Assembly (NCBI RefSeq): GCF_000350225.1
Contig: NW_005178862.1
Location: 124,001 to 188,000, forward strand
Direction of reading: 5' to 3'
DNA from: Chondrus crispus
Taxonomy: Eukaryota > Rhodophyta > Florideophyceae > Gigartinales > Gigartinaceae
Length of the DNA stretch: 64,000 nucleotides
The position numbers and the translations under genes were made by a program. The notes beneath the pieces are model-generated. The model was not told where the DNA came from, ran no database searches, and saw nothing but the letters and a program-made list of their open reading frames with translations. Below are positions 10,560 to 21,518 of this stretch, piece after piece (the first letter of the stretch is position 1; each line of letters starts with the position of its first letter).

Positions 10560-11163
10560 TGTTCGTGGAGCCGCACGTTGATGCTACTGTACAACGGTTG
10601 GAAAAAGAACGGTGCGTATGATAGTAAGACAGGTGGACACGTGGAGTCAATTACAGTAGCAGATGGGACCGCTGTAAGGCCAGTCGGGCCGGAGGGGGCA
10701 CGCTCCACTGCGGACAGAAAGTGGCGGTGCCCAACGGGCATGACACTCAACCGGGCGCAATTCTGCCTAGAAGTACCTGGAAATAGGGAGGAATGCAGGG
10801 ATTGCGACAGACGGGTTGTGTTGGAATGAAAATGTGGCTTGGCAAAGTCCCTCAGCCATGCTGGACGTGGAGGGCGAGAAAGTTCGGGCGAAGAGGGAGG
10901 AATGAAGGGGCGCAGCTATCTATGCAGATAGTGTTTAAGTACTTATCTTTCTCTAGCGAAGAAGAAGAAAAAACCCTGATACGCCTAGTTTCTGTATTGC
11001 TTAATTAAAGCGATACGGAAGCCTCAAAGGCTCCCATTCCTCTCAATCTCTTTGTTTACTGTTTCTTCCCGGTTCTCTACCCTCTACCGATCCCCCTTCA
11101 CCGCGCGACGAGAGGCGACGTGGGTTCTGCTCCGCCAGGTTCATTAGCATCAGTCTAACTACA
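10560..11163 (+). repeat. Left LTR of the copia element
   Basis: 604 bp, from TGTTCGTGGAGCC to CTAACTACA. No difference from the right copy was seen when the two were compared base by base by eye. It contains two of the TACTGTA/TACAGTA heptamers. Confidence 0.95.
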
Positions 11164-11213
11164 TTCCGGAATTGTCAGCTGACACTCGTGGACTGTGAAA
11201 AGGCTGGAGCACC

Positions 11214-14200
11214 ATGTCGAACCCGGAGGCGCCTCAAGGCGCTACAGAAGACTCGATTGACGCGACACCGCCAACGCCAACGATCGAGGATACAGCACAC
11301 CATGTGTCCGCTCCTCCGACTGTCAACTTGACGCATATTCCTGCGGCCGTCGTAGAGGAAATGATGCAGAACGTCACATGGAGGCCTGATGACACTAGTC
11401 CGAAACAAGCCTACGTGTTTCAGGGGATGTGCTCAGTGATGCAGAAGGGATATGTTGGGGGCGCGCTCCAAGAGGCATACACCGACCTGCTTCCTCCAGA
11501 GACTCTGTCCTCTAGAGAGGTTATACACGGCTCGTTTGCACCGCAGATGTACAAGGACTTGCGAGATCTCATCCACGATAGACAGGGCGGAATTGAAAAA
11601 CGCAGAGGGCTGCAGATAAAGCGTGCCCTCAGCGAGTACTATAGCGACCCGCAGTCCACCCAGGATGCAACCGACCTCGCTCGTGAGGCTGTGGAGCAAG
11701 AGATCCCGACATTGTCGTCACGCCGTATCGAGTATGCAAGAAGTTCTTCGCGATCAAGCGACGACGGCAGGGGAGGAGTAGAGCAATATTCTACTCCATA
11801 CTTGCAGCGAACACAGGCTACTGCACCAGCCAGAATGTATCTGCAGAGACGCACTCAGGAATTGGACCGTCCAGCGCCAGTTGACACCACGAACGCAGAC
11901 GTCGGATTTCAAGAGGGGCCGTTTAGGTTCGTACCTCCAGGTGCCCCAACAGGTACACATGAGACGTACACTGCTCTCCATCGTCGAAATTCCAACAGGC
12001 AACAGCACCAATCCGCCCAGCACGCCACGACGTCAACCACTGTATCCCCACATGCCGTTTCCGTCCTTAGCAGGCTTGGGACGAGGTTCAAGGATCGCAG
12101 TGACAAATTCGGGGGGGATGATGGGGAAAATTGGGAGGACATATTCAGCTCTTATATGAACTGTGTCACCCAGTGGGGCGTGCCGGAACACGCGGCATTG
12201 AGGAACGTAGAGAATATTCTGGCTGGCCAAGCCCGGACTTACTACAAACGGAAGGTGCAGGCGAATCCAAGGTTCTTCAAAAACCTGGAAGAAGTGAACG
12301 TCTTTATGCTCAGTATTTTTCATGGCGAAGAAGCACAGGAAGCTACACTAGAACACTTAAATGCATTGTCCTTGTACGATCTAGCGCAGGAAAAGGGATC
12401 CCTCGCGGAAGGTCTCAAAGCTGTACGAGCAGAGAACGTGAAACATGGGAACCTTGTGCCAATTGAGCGCCAGACTGACCAAGACCAAAGGCGTTGGCTG
12501 AAGCAGGCAGTGCGCTCGTTTAAGTGGACGAGGGCAACCACAGCTCGCGCCCACGAGTTGGATTTTGCCAAGTTGTACAGTACCTTAAAGTGCCAGGCAA
12601 TTGAGGAAGATAAGGGGCGGGAGCTGCGTGCAGAGCGACGAGATAGCCAAGCTAGAGTAGGCGACAAGAGCCTAGGCAGGCGTGTTCTCTTTGGAGACGT
12701 GTACGGGCGAGCGAATCCCAACCCGCGACACCATCCGTACACACCTTGCGAGAAAAAGCCGTTTAATGGCAATTGCTTTGGCTGCGGAAAGCAGGGATAC
12801 CGCCGCTTCGAGTGCCCGACATGTTCTGGCAAGCCAGGATATGACGGGGAGGGTCGCAAAGCCATGAAAGCTATCCACGAGACCCGCACCGTAGCAGAGA
12901 CCAACGCGGTAATGGACGAGTTGTGCATACAGTACGGCGAGAATTGGATGCGGTCTTTGATGGGTCAGGATACCCAAGGGGCTGCAGACAAGGGCAGGGA
13001 AAGGGCCATCAGCTTCGCAAGTGCTGAGAATAGCGAAGAAAGCAAATCGTCAAGCAGCGATGAGGGTAATGACTCAGAAGATGGATACGCGGCCCAATTT
13101 GGTATCCAGTACTTGAATGTGGAAGGAGGCAGCCATCCAGCTTCCGAACAGGGAAAAGGAGTGGACATCACCTATTGCGCGGGATCGGCACAAGCCAATC
13201 AGAAATCTCCAAGTCATTCAATGGCAGAAAATATCATCCCATCCAACGTAGAGATTCTGCCCATAAATGCATCTACACCAGTGACCGCCGACCAATTCGA
13301 AGGTGTATGCCTGGATACCGGTGCATCAACCTCGGTCACCGGAAGGAGACAGGCCGAGGCCTATGCGGCCTTCATAGGATGTAAGATCCTACCCAAGGCG
13401 ACGAGGAGAGTCTTCAGGTTTGGAGCTCATGTTGAGCCTAGCATTGGGACTATCGTGGTGCGTATACCTACCCCAGGGGATGCTTTCATCGAGATCAGGG
13501 TGGACATAGTAGCAGCCAATATTCCGCTCTTGATTGGACTGGACGCTCTGGACAAGTTCAGCCTGTACATAAACAACGTACGGAATCTCCTGGTCCATGA
13601 CAAGTTGCAATGGGCAATCCCTTTGACGCGACATGGAGGGCACATGTACTACCGCTGGACGAAGGAAGTGCTCTTCACAATGCCCGAGCTTCGGAAAATG
13701 CACCATGGGTTCTTCCATCCCTCTACTGATAAGATGTTCAATCTCATCAAACGTGCCAAATTAGAGGATGCCACGCTGCAGGTGAGACAGATGCTGGAAG
13801 ATATATCCAAAAGGTGCAATACCTGTCAGTTTAGTGCCCCAAAGCCCAGAAGATTTACCGCGTCTATCTCTGATGGGATAGTATTTAACCGTACAGTAAT
13901 ACTAGACCTGATGTGGATACACAGTAAGCCGGTTCTTCATGTGATCGACAAGGATACGCACTACTCCGCGGCCAGGTTTTTGGAAGGGGAAAGCATCGCG
14001 CAAGTATGGCAGACATTCTTGTTATGTTGGGTGTCAAAATACGTCGGCTACCCTGATATCCTTAAGGCCGATGCAGGATCGGTCTTCACGAGTAGAAAGT
14101 GGAATAAGATGACCTCGGAAGTCGGAGTAGCTGTGGAGATTGCCGGGGTGGAAAGCAGCAACTCAACGGGCGTTGGTGAAAGATATCACGACACATTGAG

Positions 14201-16403
14201 GAGGATCTACAACAAGGTTCTATCCAACTACCCCGGACATACTAAGGAGGTGATTCTAGCTTTGGCAAACAAGGGCATGAACGATACGTTAGGGCCAGAG
14301 GGTCTCGTACCAAGCTTGTTGTTATTCGGTGTCGTACCCAGAGTCTCAGCGGTTACGGGAAGTCTATCAAGCCAAGAGGAAAGGTTGTTGATGATGCAGA
14401 CTGCCCGTAATGAGATGGAGGCAATCACAGCACGCCTCCGCATGAAAACAGTCCTCAGGAAGCGAGCGTCCAAGGCAGCGCATATGACACTCACAGAAGG
14501 AGATCCTGTGCTAGTGTGGAGGAAGGGAGTCAAGGGACGTTCTAGGTCATGGACTGGACCCTACTCTGTCCTCAAGATCGAAGGAAAGTTGATTACTGTG
14601 CTCGACGAGCGACATAAGCCGCGGGAGTTTAGTGCATCCAGTATTAAGCCCTATACTGTAGATGACATTGAAGCGAGCAAGCAGGAGGAGGGAGAACGTG
14701 ACAACACGGGCATGGACAATGCACCGGAGTCCGAATCGGAAACAGAGGAAAGCGAGCAGTCGTGGTCGGAGCCTGATGATGTAGAACGAGATCCAGACTA
14801 CGAAGAGCACATGCACGAATGGCATGACAGGGAAGAAGACTTGCTCTACAGTGGATATGGTTCGGGTTCGGAGCAATACACACATCTCACCGAGGTTTTA
14901 CCTATAGGGGATCCGAGGGGAAAGGAGGAGCGATTTCATGATGCACGAGATAAAGAGATAAAGGGACTGGAAGACGTGCAGACCTGGGAAAGAGTAGATG
15001 GATCAAGTTTACCTGAGGGCGCCAACGTAATGGGCTCACGATTCGCTTTGTCACTCAAGCATGCTGGAACAGAACAGGAGGTCGCTAAGGCTCGGTTGGT
15101 TGTTCAAGGGCATACAGACAAAGAGAAATTCAACGTTGTGCATGATTCGACCACGCTTCATCAACGTTCAACAAGGCTGATCGTCTGCATCGCTGGTATG
15201 TTTGGTTTTGATGTCTGGTCCCATGACATCACCCAGGCTCATCTGCAGTCTGATAGTCCTCTGCAGAGAAATGTTTTCCTCCGCCCGCCTCCAGAGTTAA
15301 AATTTCCCAAGGGACAGTTGCTGCGGCTTGTGAAACCGCTCTATGGACTCGCCGATTCCGGCGATTATTGGGGATCCACAAATTCGCGTCATCATGTTCG
15401 CGACTTGGGGATGGTGCCAACGACGGGAGATCTGAGCTTGTATTTTCGGCGCAGTAAGGGCGAGCTTTGTGGGCTGTCTGGAATTGTAGTCGACGATACT
15501 CTCCAGTGTGGAACAGAGGCTTTCTTCGAGCACACGGGAAAGACAGTCAAGATGTTCAGAAGCAAGGCACGCACGCGAGAAGAGATAGTTTTTGCCGGGA
15601 TACATGTGGATAGGAACGTACAGGGGGGCTTTGTACTGAGCCAATGCGATTACGCGCAGACGTTAACAAAGATGGACGAGGGGGCAACGTACCAGGAATT
15701 GAGGTCAGCAAGGGCCAAGCTGGCCTGGCTGACAAATTCTAGGCCTGATGTTCTCTGTGCCGTTGCAAAGTTGGCCCAGGTGAAGGATAGCACCTTCGAC
15801 CACACTGCAGTGAAGGGTGTGAATAAGGTCGTGGCTCATGTGCAAAAATGCCCCAAATTGGGCATCGTAATGCCAAGTGTGGACCTTGACTCAGCCTCGA
15901 TCATGGTGTTCACGGACGCCGCGCTTGGGAACAATGAAGATCTGTCATCCCAAATTGGGTTCGTAATCGCCGTAACGGACAATGCAGGAAGGGCGAACAT
16001 CGTCGAGTACGCGAGTCGCAAGTGTCGCCGGGTTACGCATTCCTCTCTTGGCGGTGAAATTATGGCATTCACGGCAGGGTTTGACGCTGGGTTTGTGCTG
16101 AAATATGACATGAAGAAGATTACTCGCCGCAATTTGCCGCTGTATATGCTCACCGACTCCAGAGGACTGTTTGATATGATCACGAGGAACTCCTACAGTG
16201 CTGAAAGGAGGCTCATGATTGACATGGCCGCGATACGGCATGCGTATCGCCGGAGGGACATTGATGGCGTTGCCCACGTCGCGGGATCCGACAACCCGGC
16301 AGATGCCATGACAAAGATTGTGCAGAGCAAGGCCCTGGTTGACATGATGGCTGGGAAGATGACGGTGCATCCAACTCAGTGGGTTGTGCGCAGTAGAATG
16401 TAA
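11214..16403 (+). CDS. Ty1/copia Gag-Pol polyprotein
   Basis: A single frame of 1729 residues in the copia domain order. The Gag part ends in a Cys-rich zinc-knuckle-like segment near residue 520 (CFGCGKQG). The aspartic protease has CLDTGAST near 700. The integrase follows, with its HH-CC finger near 828-872 (MHHGFFHP to CNTCQ) and DDE core. Reverse transcriptase covers about 1290-1500, with VVDDT near 1425, and RNase H starts near 1564 (VFTDAALG). Protease then integrase then reverse transcriptase is the order that separates Ty1/copia from Ty3/gypsy. The ATG at 11214 lies 50 bp inside the left LTR. The frame is open throughout. Confidence 0.95.
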   Translation: MSNPEAPQGATEDSIDATPPTPTIEDTAHHVSAPPTVNLTHIPAAVVEEMMQNVTWRPDDTSPKQAYVFQGMCSVMQKGYVGGALQEAYTDLLPPETLSSREVIHGSFAPQMYKDLRDLIHDRQGGIEKRRGLQIKRALSEYYSDPQSTQDATDLAREAVEQEIPTLSSRRIEYARSSSRSSDDGRGGVEQYSTPYLQRTQATAPARMYLQRRTQELDRPAPVDTTNADVGFQEGPFRFVPPGAPTGTHETYTALHRRNSNRQQHQSAQHATTSTTVSPHAVSVLSRLGTRFKDRSDKFGGDDGENWEDIFSSYMNCVTQWGVPEHAALRNVENILAGQARTYYKRKVQANPRFFKNLEEVNVFMLSIFHGEEAQEATLEHLNALSLYDLAQEKGSLAEGLKAVRAENVKHGNLVPIERQTDQDQRRWLKQAVRSFKWTRATTARAHELDFAKLYSTLKCQAIEEDKGRELRAERRDSQARVGDKSLGRRVLFGDVYGRANPNPRHHPYTPCEKKPFNGNCFGCGKQGYRRFECPTCSGKPGYDGEGRKAMKAIHETRTVAETNAVMDELCIQYGENWMRSLMGQDTQGAADKGRERAISFASAENSEESKSSSSDEGNDSEDGYAAQFGIQYLNVEGGSHPASEQGKGVDITYCAGSAQANQKSPSHSMAENIIPSNVEILPINASTPVTADQFEGVCLDTGASTSVTGRRQAEAYAAFIGCKILPKATRRVFRFGAHVEPSIGTIVVRIPTPGDAFIEIRVDIVAANIPLLIGLDALDKFSLYINNVRNLLVHDKLQWAIPLTRHGGHMYYRWTKEVLFTMPELRKMHHGFFHPSTDKMFNLIKRAKLEDATLQVRQMLEDISKRCNTCQFSAPKPRRFTASISDGIVFNRTVILDLMWIHSKPVLHVIDKDTHYSAARFLEGESIAQVWQTFLLCWVSKYVGYPDILKADAGSVFTSRKWNKMTSEVGVAVEIAGVESSNSTGVGERYHDTLRRIYNKVLSNYPGHTKEVILALANKGMNDTLGPEGLVPSLLLFGVVPRVSAVTGSLSSQEERLLMMQTARNEMEAITARLRMKTVLRKRASKAAHMTLTEGDPVLVWRKGVKGRSRSWTGPYSVLKIEGKLITVLDERHKPREFSASSIKPYTVDDIEASKQEEGERDNTGMDNAPESESETEESEQSWSEPDDVERDPDYEEHMHEWHDREEDLLYSGYGSGSEQYTHLTEVLPIGDPRGKEERFHDARDKEIKGLEDVQTWERVDGSSLPEGANVMGSRFALSLKHAGTEQEVAKARLVVQGHTDKEKFNVVHDSTTLHQRSTRLIVCIAGMFGFDVWSHDITQAHLQSDSPLQRNVFLRPPPELKFPKGQLLRLVKPLYGLADSGDYWGSTNSRHHVRDLGMVPTTGDLSLYFRRSKGELCGLSGIVVDDTLQCGTEAFFEHTGKTVKMFRSKARTREEIVFAGIHVDRNVQGGFVLSQCDYAQTLTKMDEGATYQELRSARAKLAWLTNSRPDVLCAVAKLAQVKDSTFDHTAVKGVNKVVAHVQKCPKLGIVMPSVDLDSASIMVFTDAALGNNEDLSSQIGFVIAVTDNAGRANIVEYASRKCRRVTHSSLGGEIMAFTAGFDAGFVLKYDMKKITRRNLPLYMLTDSRGLFDMITRNSYSAERRLMIDMAAIRHAYRRRDIDGVAHVAGSDNPADAMTKIVQSKALVDMMAGKMTVHPTQWVVRSRM

Positions 16404-16547
16404 TAGTGCTATGCCTACCATAGCGTGTGTACCAGGGGTCGGATTCAATACTCGGATGATAGAGTGAAGAAGCATTGCGATGGTGAAATGATGAACTTCG
16501 CCTGTGTTTTGGCGTGCCCGGTTTTCGGACATGAAAAAAAATGGCTG

Positions 16548-17151
16548 TGTTCGTGGAGCCGCACGTTGATGCTACTGTACAACGGTTGGAAAAAGAACGG
16601 TGCGTATGATAGTAAGACAGGTGGACACGTGGAGTCAATTACAGTAGCAGATGGGACCGCTGTAAGGCCAGTCGGGCCGGAGGGGGCACGCTCCACTGCG
16701 GACAGAAAGTGGCGGTGCCCAACGGGCATGACACTCAACCGGGCGCAATTCTGCCTAGAAGTACCTGGAAATAGGGAGGAATGCAGGGATTGCGACAGAC
16801 GGGTTGTGTTGGAATGAAAATGTGGCTTGGCAAAGTCCCTCAGCCATGCTGGACGTGGAGGGCGAGAAAGTTCGGGCGAAGAGGGAGGAATGAAGGGGCG
16901 CAGCTATCTATGCAGATAGTGTTTAAGTACTTATCTTTCTCTAGCGAAGAAGAAGAAAAAACCCTGATACGCCTAGTTTCTGTATTGCTTAATTAAAGCG
17001 ATACGGAAGCCTCAAAGGCTCCCATTCCTCTCAATCTCTTTGTTTACTGTTTCTTCCCGGTTCTCTACCCTCTACCGATCCCCCTTCACCGCGCGACGAG
17101 AGGCGACGTGGGTTCTGCTCCGCCAGGTTCATTAGCATCAGTCTAACTACA
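16548..17151 (+). repeat. Right LTR of the copia element
   Basis: 604 bp, identical by eye to the left LTR and followed by the target duplication GTATC at 17152-17156. Confidence 0.95.
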
Positions 17152-19527
17152 GTATCTGAGTGACAAAAATGTTTCTCACCAAAAGTTTTCGCCCGGCATC
17201 CCGAACGAACCCACTTCGACTTCATACCACATGTGCGGCACTTCTGCTGCCTCTTTGCCTTCTGGATTCGACCGTCTTTGTCCTTGCGATGGTCACGAGT
17301 GGGAGTCAAATGTTCGTAGACTCCACTTGTCGGAGGCCCCGCGAAATGCGGTTTGTTGGCAGCTGTTCCAGGACACCGCAATTGCAGACCTGTAACATCA
17401 TAGGTATTCTTCACCAGCTCGGATCCAAGAAGCCGAAAATTTTGTGAGGCTTCATGCATGAACGAGTTCCCCGACCACCCTTGTAAAGCATGTATGCATC
17501 TGAGACGCATATCCCAAGCAAAGAAGAGTTCACTCGCACCGACCAATCGTTCGTCTCAATTGTCTTTTCGAGATCTAAATCATCTTGGAGTAGACGATTG
17601 TGCTGATCAATTGCACCGGCAGCTGAAACATATGTGGCACAGACTGCTGGCATTTTTACTTCCATATTCTTCCGTATTGGTCCGTGCCTTGTTTGTGTCC
17701 ATCGAGCCCTCGTGTACGCTTCAGCATCATCCATACTTCCAGTACTCGCCACGAAATACCTTCGGTTCCGATCAACCCACATTGCCCCAAAAATATCGAA
17801 GGGCCCCCTGCTGCTTCTCATCGACGTTGTGAGGGCTTTTTGAACAAATCGACCAGGCACGGGGACATTTCCGAGATATGACATACTACAGTGTAGGATA
17901 CATCCTTGTGGCGTTTTTTACGACACCAATAAAACGAACCCCCTTTTCATACTGTGCTTCGGCGGCCTGTACAGATGCAAAGTAAGAATCACCACACACT
18001 GTACGCCAGGTATTCTCCCACGGCGCACACAGCTTCATCAAAACGTTTGTACCGTGGTTGAGGTCTCCCTGAACATGATCTCCGAAATTTACATCGGCTC
18101 CTTTAACCAACATAAGCCGAAGCATGAAACCTCCATTGGCATCCGCAATATTCTGGATTTGGCATCCTGATTCTGGTTTACGATCGATAGCGACATAGTG
18201 GGGGAGTCCCTTTGCGATCCAACTTCCCCCAATTCCGTACCATCTGGAGATAGATTCGTCAACGCAAAGCAGCTCTGATGGTGTGACAGTGGCCTCACGA
18301 TGCGCATTAATCGCATCAAGAAATCCTTCGCACAGCTGCCAGCGATACTCAGGGTCTGACCATTCCCCTTGCTCCTCGGTTTGGTAAGAGAACCTTACAC
18401 ATCGTAGCAGGGTTTCGAAGCGATGTATTGGCATGACCTGCCCAAGCTCATTGGAGGAATAAACTCACAGTCTGAGGTTGTGCTCCAGACCTCTCGACGG
18501 GAGCTGAACTTCATCCGGGTAAGGAGTATCATTGCCCCAAAACATTTGAGTACCTCACCGACGGTTGTGTCTGCACTATTTTCCATCCTCAGCTTCTTGT
18601 TTGTCATTGTCATAATTGCGAACAACTGGGTAGCGGGGAACATCATAAAAAGTAATCAATGGGAGCGAGGTGCGCCGGCGCTGTGCCGCGAGTAATGAGT
18701 ACACCACTCGGCCCCGTGACACTCCACGCCCGTTTCGGGGGACGCTTGTTTATGATCCCTTTCCCATTAACCAGTTTCCATTCCTGTCCGTGCGCTACTG
18801 CAGCAACATCATTTTCCTGAGACGGTGGCGCTTGGGATTTCTCTCGAGACTCCGCATATGCAGCTTCAACTTGTGGCGCGAGTACATCATTCTGTAATCC
18901 AAAAATCGGCTGTGCAGTGTCTTCAACATCGGACGAATGTGTTGAGGGCCCTGCCCCATCTGCTGACGGCGTGGTTGGAGAAGAATCACTCAAGCCTCCT
19001 TGCGTCTGCGCTTTGCCGGCGTTGTTCGTTGCTGGCGGCGCGATGCTCTCTGCGTCTGTTTCACTCAATATATGATACGGAAATGGTGCCTCTATTTCGA
19101 AATACAGACAGGGATCCCTGTCTGGGATACCCTCTTTGGGGATGGGATGAGGTCCAGCCTTTACATGGCATAGGAGCATCTCTTTGTCCTTCAGTTTGAT
19201 ACCCACCGCCCAACGCACAGTAACATACCACCTATTGATAGTATTGGTCTTCCTCTGTTCTGATTTTTGAACGGCACGTATGACTTTCCCTTGAAACCAC
19301 CCGTCTTTCCAGCCAGCGCCAAACAGGCGCTGACAATGCGATGCCCTGGTCACGGTAGTGGCTTTTGCATTTACCATGATGCCTGCAATGAGGCGGGGAT
19401 CAATGGCCATGATAAAAACAGGATGCTGGCGGTTGTGGCGAACGAAAAAAATTGGGGTTGTGTGGACAAGGGAAACTCGAGAGTGAGAGATGGCCTGGAC
19501 ATATATGCGATCCTTCTCTTTTTTCAT
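17152..19527 (-). pseudogene. piggyBac-like transposase, disrupted
   Basis: Read leftwards from an ATG at about 19527, the N-terminal part (to 18643) has a segment (GWKDGWFQGKV, then NRWYVTVRW) resembling a small chromo/Tudor-like barrel. An acidic Ser/Pro-rich linker follows. The DDE_Tnp_1_7 core then spans several frames: frame changes lie near 18650 (a T run), 18430, 17885 and 17470. The catalytic Asp residues are still visible: LCVDESIS, VCGDSYFAS and GAIDQHNR. The C-terminal Cys-rich zinc ribbon (CRTCG, then GEKHFCHSD) ends about where the copia element begins. A functional copy would be a cut-and-paste transposase. With at least four breaks plus the insertion, this one is dead unless some frame changes are sequencing errors in homopolymers. 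Confidence 0.8.
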
Positions 19528-19677
19528 GGCTGTTAGGCTCAGAAAAAGGGCGGGAATTCTATATTTGAGGTCGTATTGTGGTTCCACGTAAGTGTTAGGG
19601 GGCTACGGAAGATGAAAGGCGAGCCCTCATATGAGGACTGTGGCCTCATATGAGGCCCCTGTACGCTTAGACACTAG

Positions 19678-20666
19678 AGGAGGAAGGGTCGTATTGGAGA
19701 GGGTATACACTTGGGAGCCCAAAGGTCGCCGTCTGTTCAATTAGTGTTAGTGCATTTAGAACGAAGACAGTGTCCGTCACAGCCCTCAAACTTGTCGTTG
19801 GGTTACATAGGTGAACTAACCGTGAGAGGGAGAAAGGGGACAAGACGATCAAGAATAAACAACTGAAGCTTTATTGCAACATTGGCGGAGCCCTCCTGTG
19901 CGGACTCCGTAGCTACGTGTTCATCCGATTCGCGTTCCGCTCTAGGAACGACACAGGCTCCAGTGCGCCTGTGTCAGAATCACACCTGACCCGAGAAGAA
20001 CAACCTTGTGGTAGAGGTTTTTCGACATTGATGGCCACGGTTTCAATTTTTCTCTGGTGGATTTGTCGGAAAACTTCCATGACGAGTTTTCGAGGTCTGT
20101 CGGGATAACCCTGACAACAGGCGCACAGGAGCCTGTGTCGTTCCGTTCGGGAACGCGGGTTCGGGTGAAAACGAAGATGCGAGTGCCCGCACGGGGGGGT
20201 GTCGCCAGAGTTGCAAAATGCAGCTGTGTATACTTGGCCTTACCCGTCACGGTAAGCGTTGAGGAGCGAAGCGCGTAGCCTAATGCGAAGCGATTGCACG
20301 GTCGCCGTTACTGACAAAGGACTCTGCGACAAATTGCACTACGGAGCTAGACTAAATTAAAAAGGCCATGAACTTTGGTCTCCCTTAACTCTTCCCTTCT
20401 GTTCAATCGACTTTTCCGACCTTTCGACCCTTCCTCTCCTTTTGATCCAGTCCAGTGTACGACAATCGAGCCATGATATGGTCTGAGACTTCTGCAATGC
20501 TGAATAATTACAGCACACCGCGAGTGTGTCCCTTCTGACAAGATTGAGGTTGTCCGTAGAATACTGCGTTGTTTTTTCCATTTCCTCACAAACTCGCTGG
20601 AGGTAAAGTAAACTCGAGTTTGAATAATTCCACTACGAGTTTTACGGACTGACCTCCAGCAAGGTA
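19678..20666. other. Spacer with foldback repeat, no supported gene
   Basis: Lies between the piggyBac-like and pogo-like elements. It holds the inverted repeat at 19922-20167 and a second hairpin at about 20594-20659 (GCTGGAGGT and ACCTCCAGC arms with an inner AAACTCG/CGAGTTT pair). The open frames on either strand here are short and unlike any family I know. Confidence 0.45.
19922..20167. repeat. Foldback-type inverted repeat, about 57 bp arms
   Basis: Arms at about 19922-19978 and 20111-20167 are imperfect inverted copies. The best-matched core is GGAACGACACAGGCTCC followed by GTGCGCCTG. Each arm holds its own small hairpin. About 130 bp of unrelated sequence separates the arms. This could be a short foldback or MITE-like element; no flanking duplication was identified. 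Confidence 0.65.
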
Positions 20667-20952
20667 AAGGGGGGGGGTGCCCTTAAAATGGAACGGTTTC
20701 GTAAATTTAAAATGAAAACATGAAGCAGCCGGCCTTGTTGCATGAGGCAAGCAGCATTATTGAGCTCAAGCCAAGTCAGTTCCCAACGCAATCAATATAA
20801 GTGTTGTAGGCATCGGATTGGTCTAAGAATTGAGCCACAAGTCATCACGTCCAAACCCAATATTTCAGCGAAATCGTTTCTATAGTGGAACAGACGAAAA
20901 CCAGCAATGCTTCAAAATTTTATTCAAAAGGCATTCAGGTGATTACTGTCTT

Positions 20953-21513
20953 CTAAAAACGGACTCCAAGAAGAGTAAGGGCAGAAGCAGCTTCGCGTCT
21001 CACTGCTGCTCGCTTGGCAGCAACCGCCCGCTGCACAGAAAAAGAACGATGGAGAACAAACGGCTCACCGTACAGAGATGCCCTGCGCTTTGCGCAAGCC
21101 ATGTCCATCTTTTCCCGTTCCCTCCTTTTAATTGCCGCCTGTAGTGCATTTTTAGCCTCCGTGGCGGCTCTTTTCGCGCTCATCTCGTCACACTTAGCTT
21201 GTTTTATGGCTTCTTTGCGCTCAATCATCTTCATTGCCTCACTGCTCGTCAGGGTAAGACCGTTGGATGTATCCAAGAAGCCTCGCTTAAGGAGAATAGG
21301 CTGAATTCCCATCTCTAACCGACATGCCAACCTTTTTTGCTCCAACAACCTCAGCATGTCGTCTACCGGCATCACCATACCACGACTTACACCGTCTGGC
21401 TGGGACGAGTCCAATAGTTTTTGCGCATTAGTTGGCCGCAAGCCTGCCCTCTCCAATCCTGCGCAGATATTTGACGGCGTGAACGACTTCTCGTAGGCGT
21501 CGTGTAAGATGTT
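20953..21513 (-). pseudogene. pogo-like transposase, C-terminal part
   Basis: The leftward frame contains HDAYEKSFTPSNI then AGLERAGLRPTNAQ, the usual end of a pogo/Tigger DDE_1 domain. A Lys/Arg/Ala-rich helical tail with probable coiled coil follows (KEAIKQAKCDEMSAKRAA). It is separated from the middle part by the insertion at 21519-22186. The stop at 20953 lies close to the terminal repeat, as expected for a complete C-terminus. Confidence 0.7.
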
Positions 21514-21518
21514 GTGCA

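Larger units (their letters stand above)
10560..17151 (+). mobile_element. Complete Ty1/copia LTR retrotransposon, looks whole
   Basis: A 6592 bp element bounded by two 604 bp LTRs that appear identical, each starting TG and ending CA. It is flanked by a perfect 5 bp target duplication GTATC (10555-10559 and 17152-17156). One long uninterrupted polyprotein frame lies between the LTRs. An A-rich tract (ATGAAAAAAAATGGC) just before the right LTR is the probable polypurine tract. Identical LTRs mean a very recent insertion. It landed in the last part of the piggyBac-like transposase gene. Confidence 0.95.
10236..19677 (-). mobile_element. piggyBac-like DNA transposon, decayed, hosting a copia element
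   Basis: The outer ends are inverted repeats: CTAGTGTCCAAGCGTACA at 10236 and, on the other strand from 19677, CTAGTGTCTAAGCGTACA (one mismatch in 18). Both ends carry a CTCATATGAG palindrome about 20-30 bp inside. CTAG may be a 4 bp target duplication, as 4 bp palindromic targets (TTAA) are normal for piggyBac; alternatively it belongs to the repeat, with the duplication lost. Removing the nested copia element leaves about 2.85 kb, a normal size for an autonomous piggyBac element. The leftward transposase gene inside is disrupted by several frame changes and by the copia insertion near its 3' end. Confidence 0.7.
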
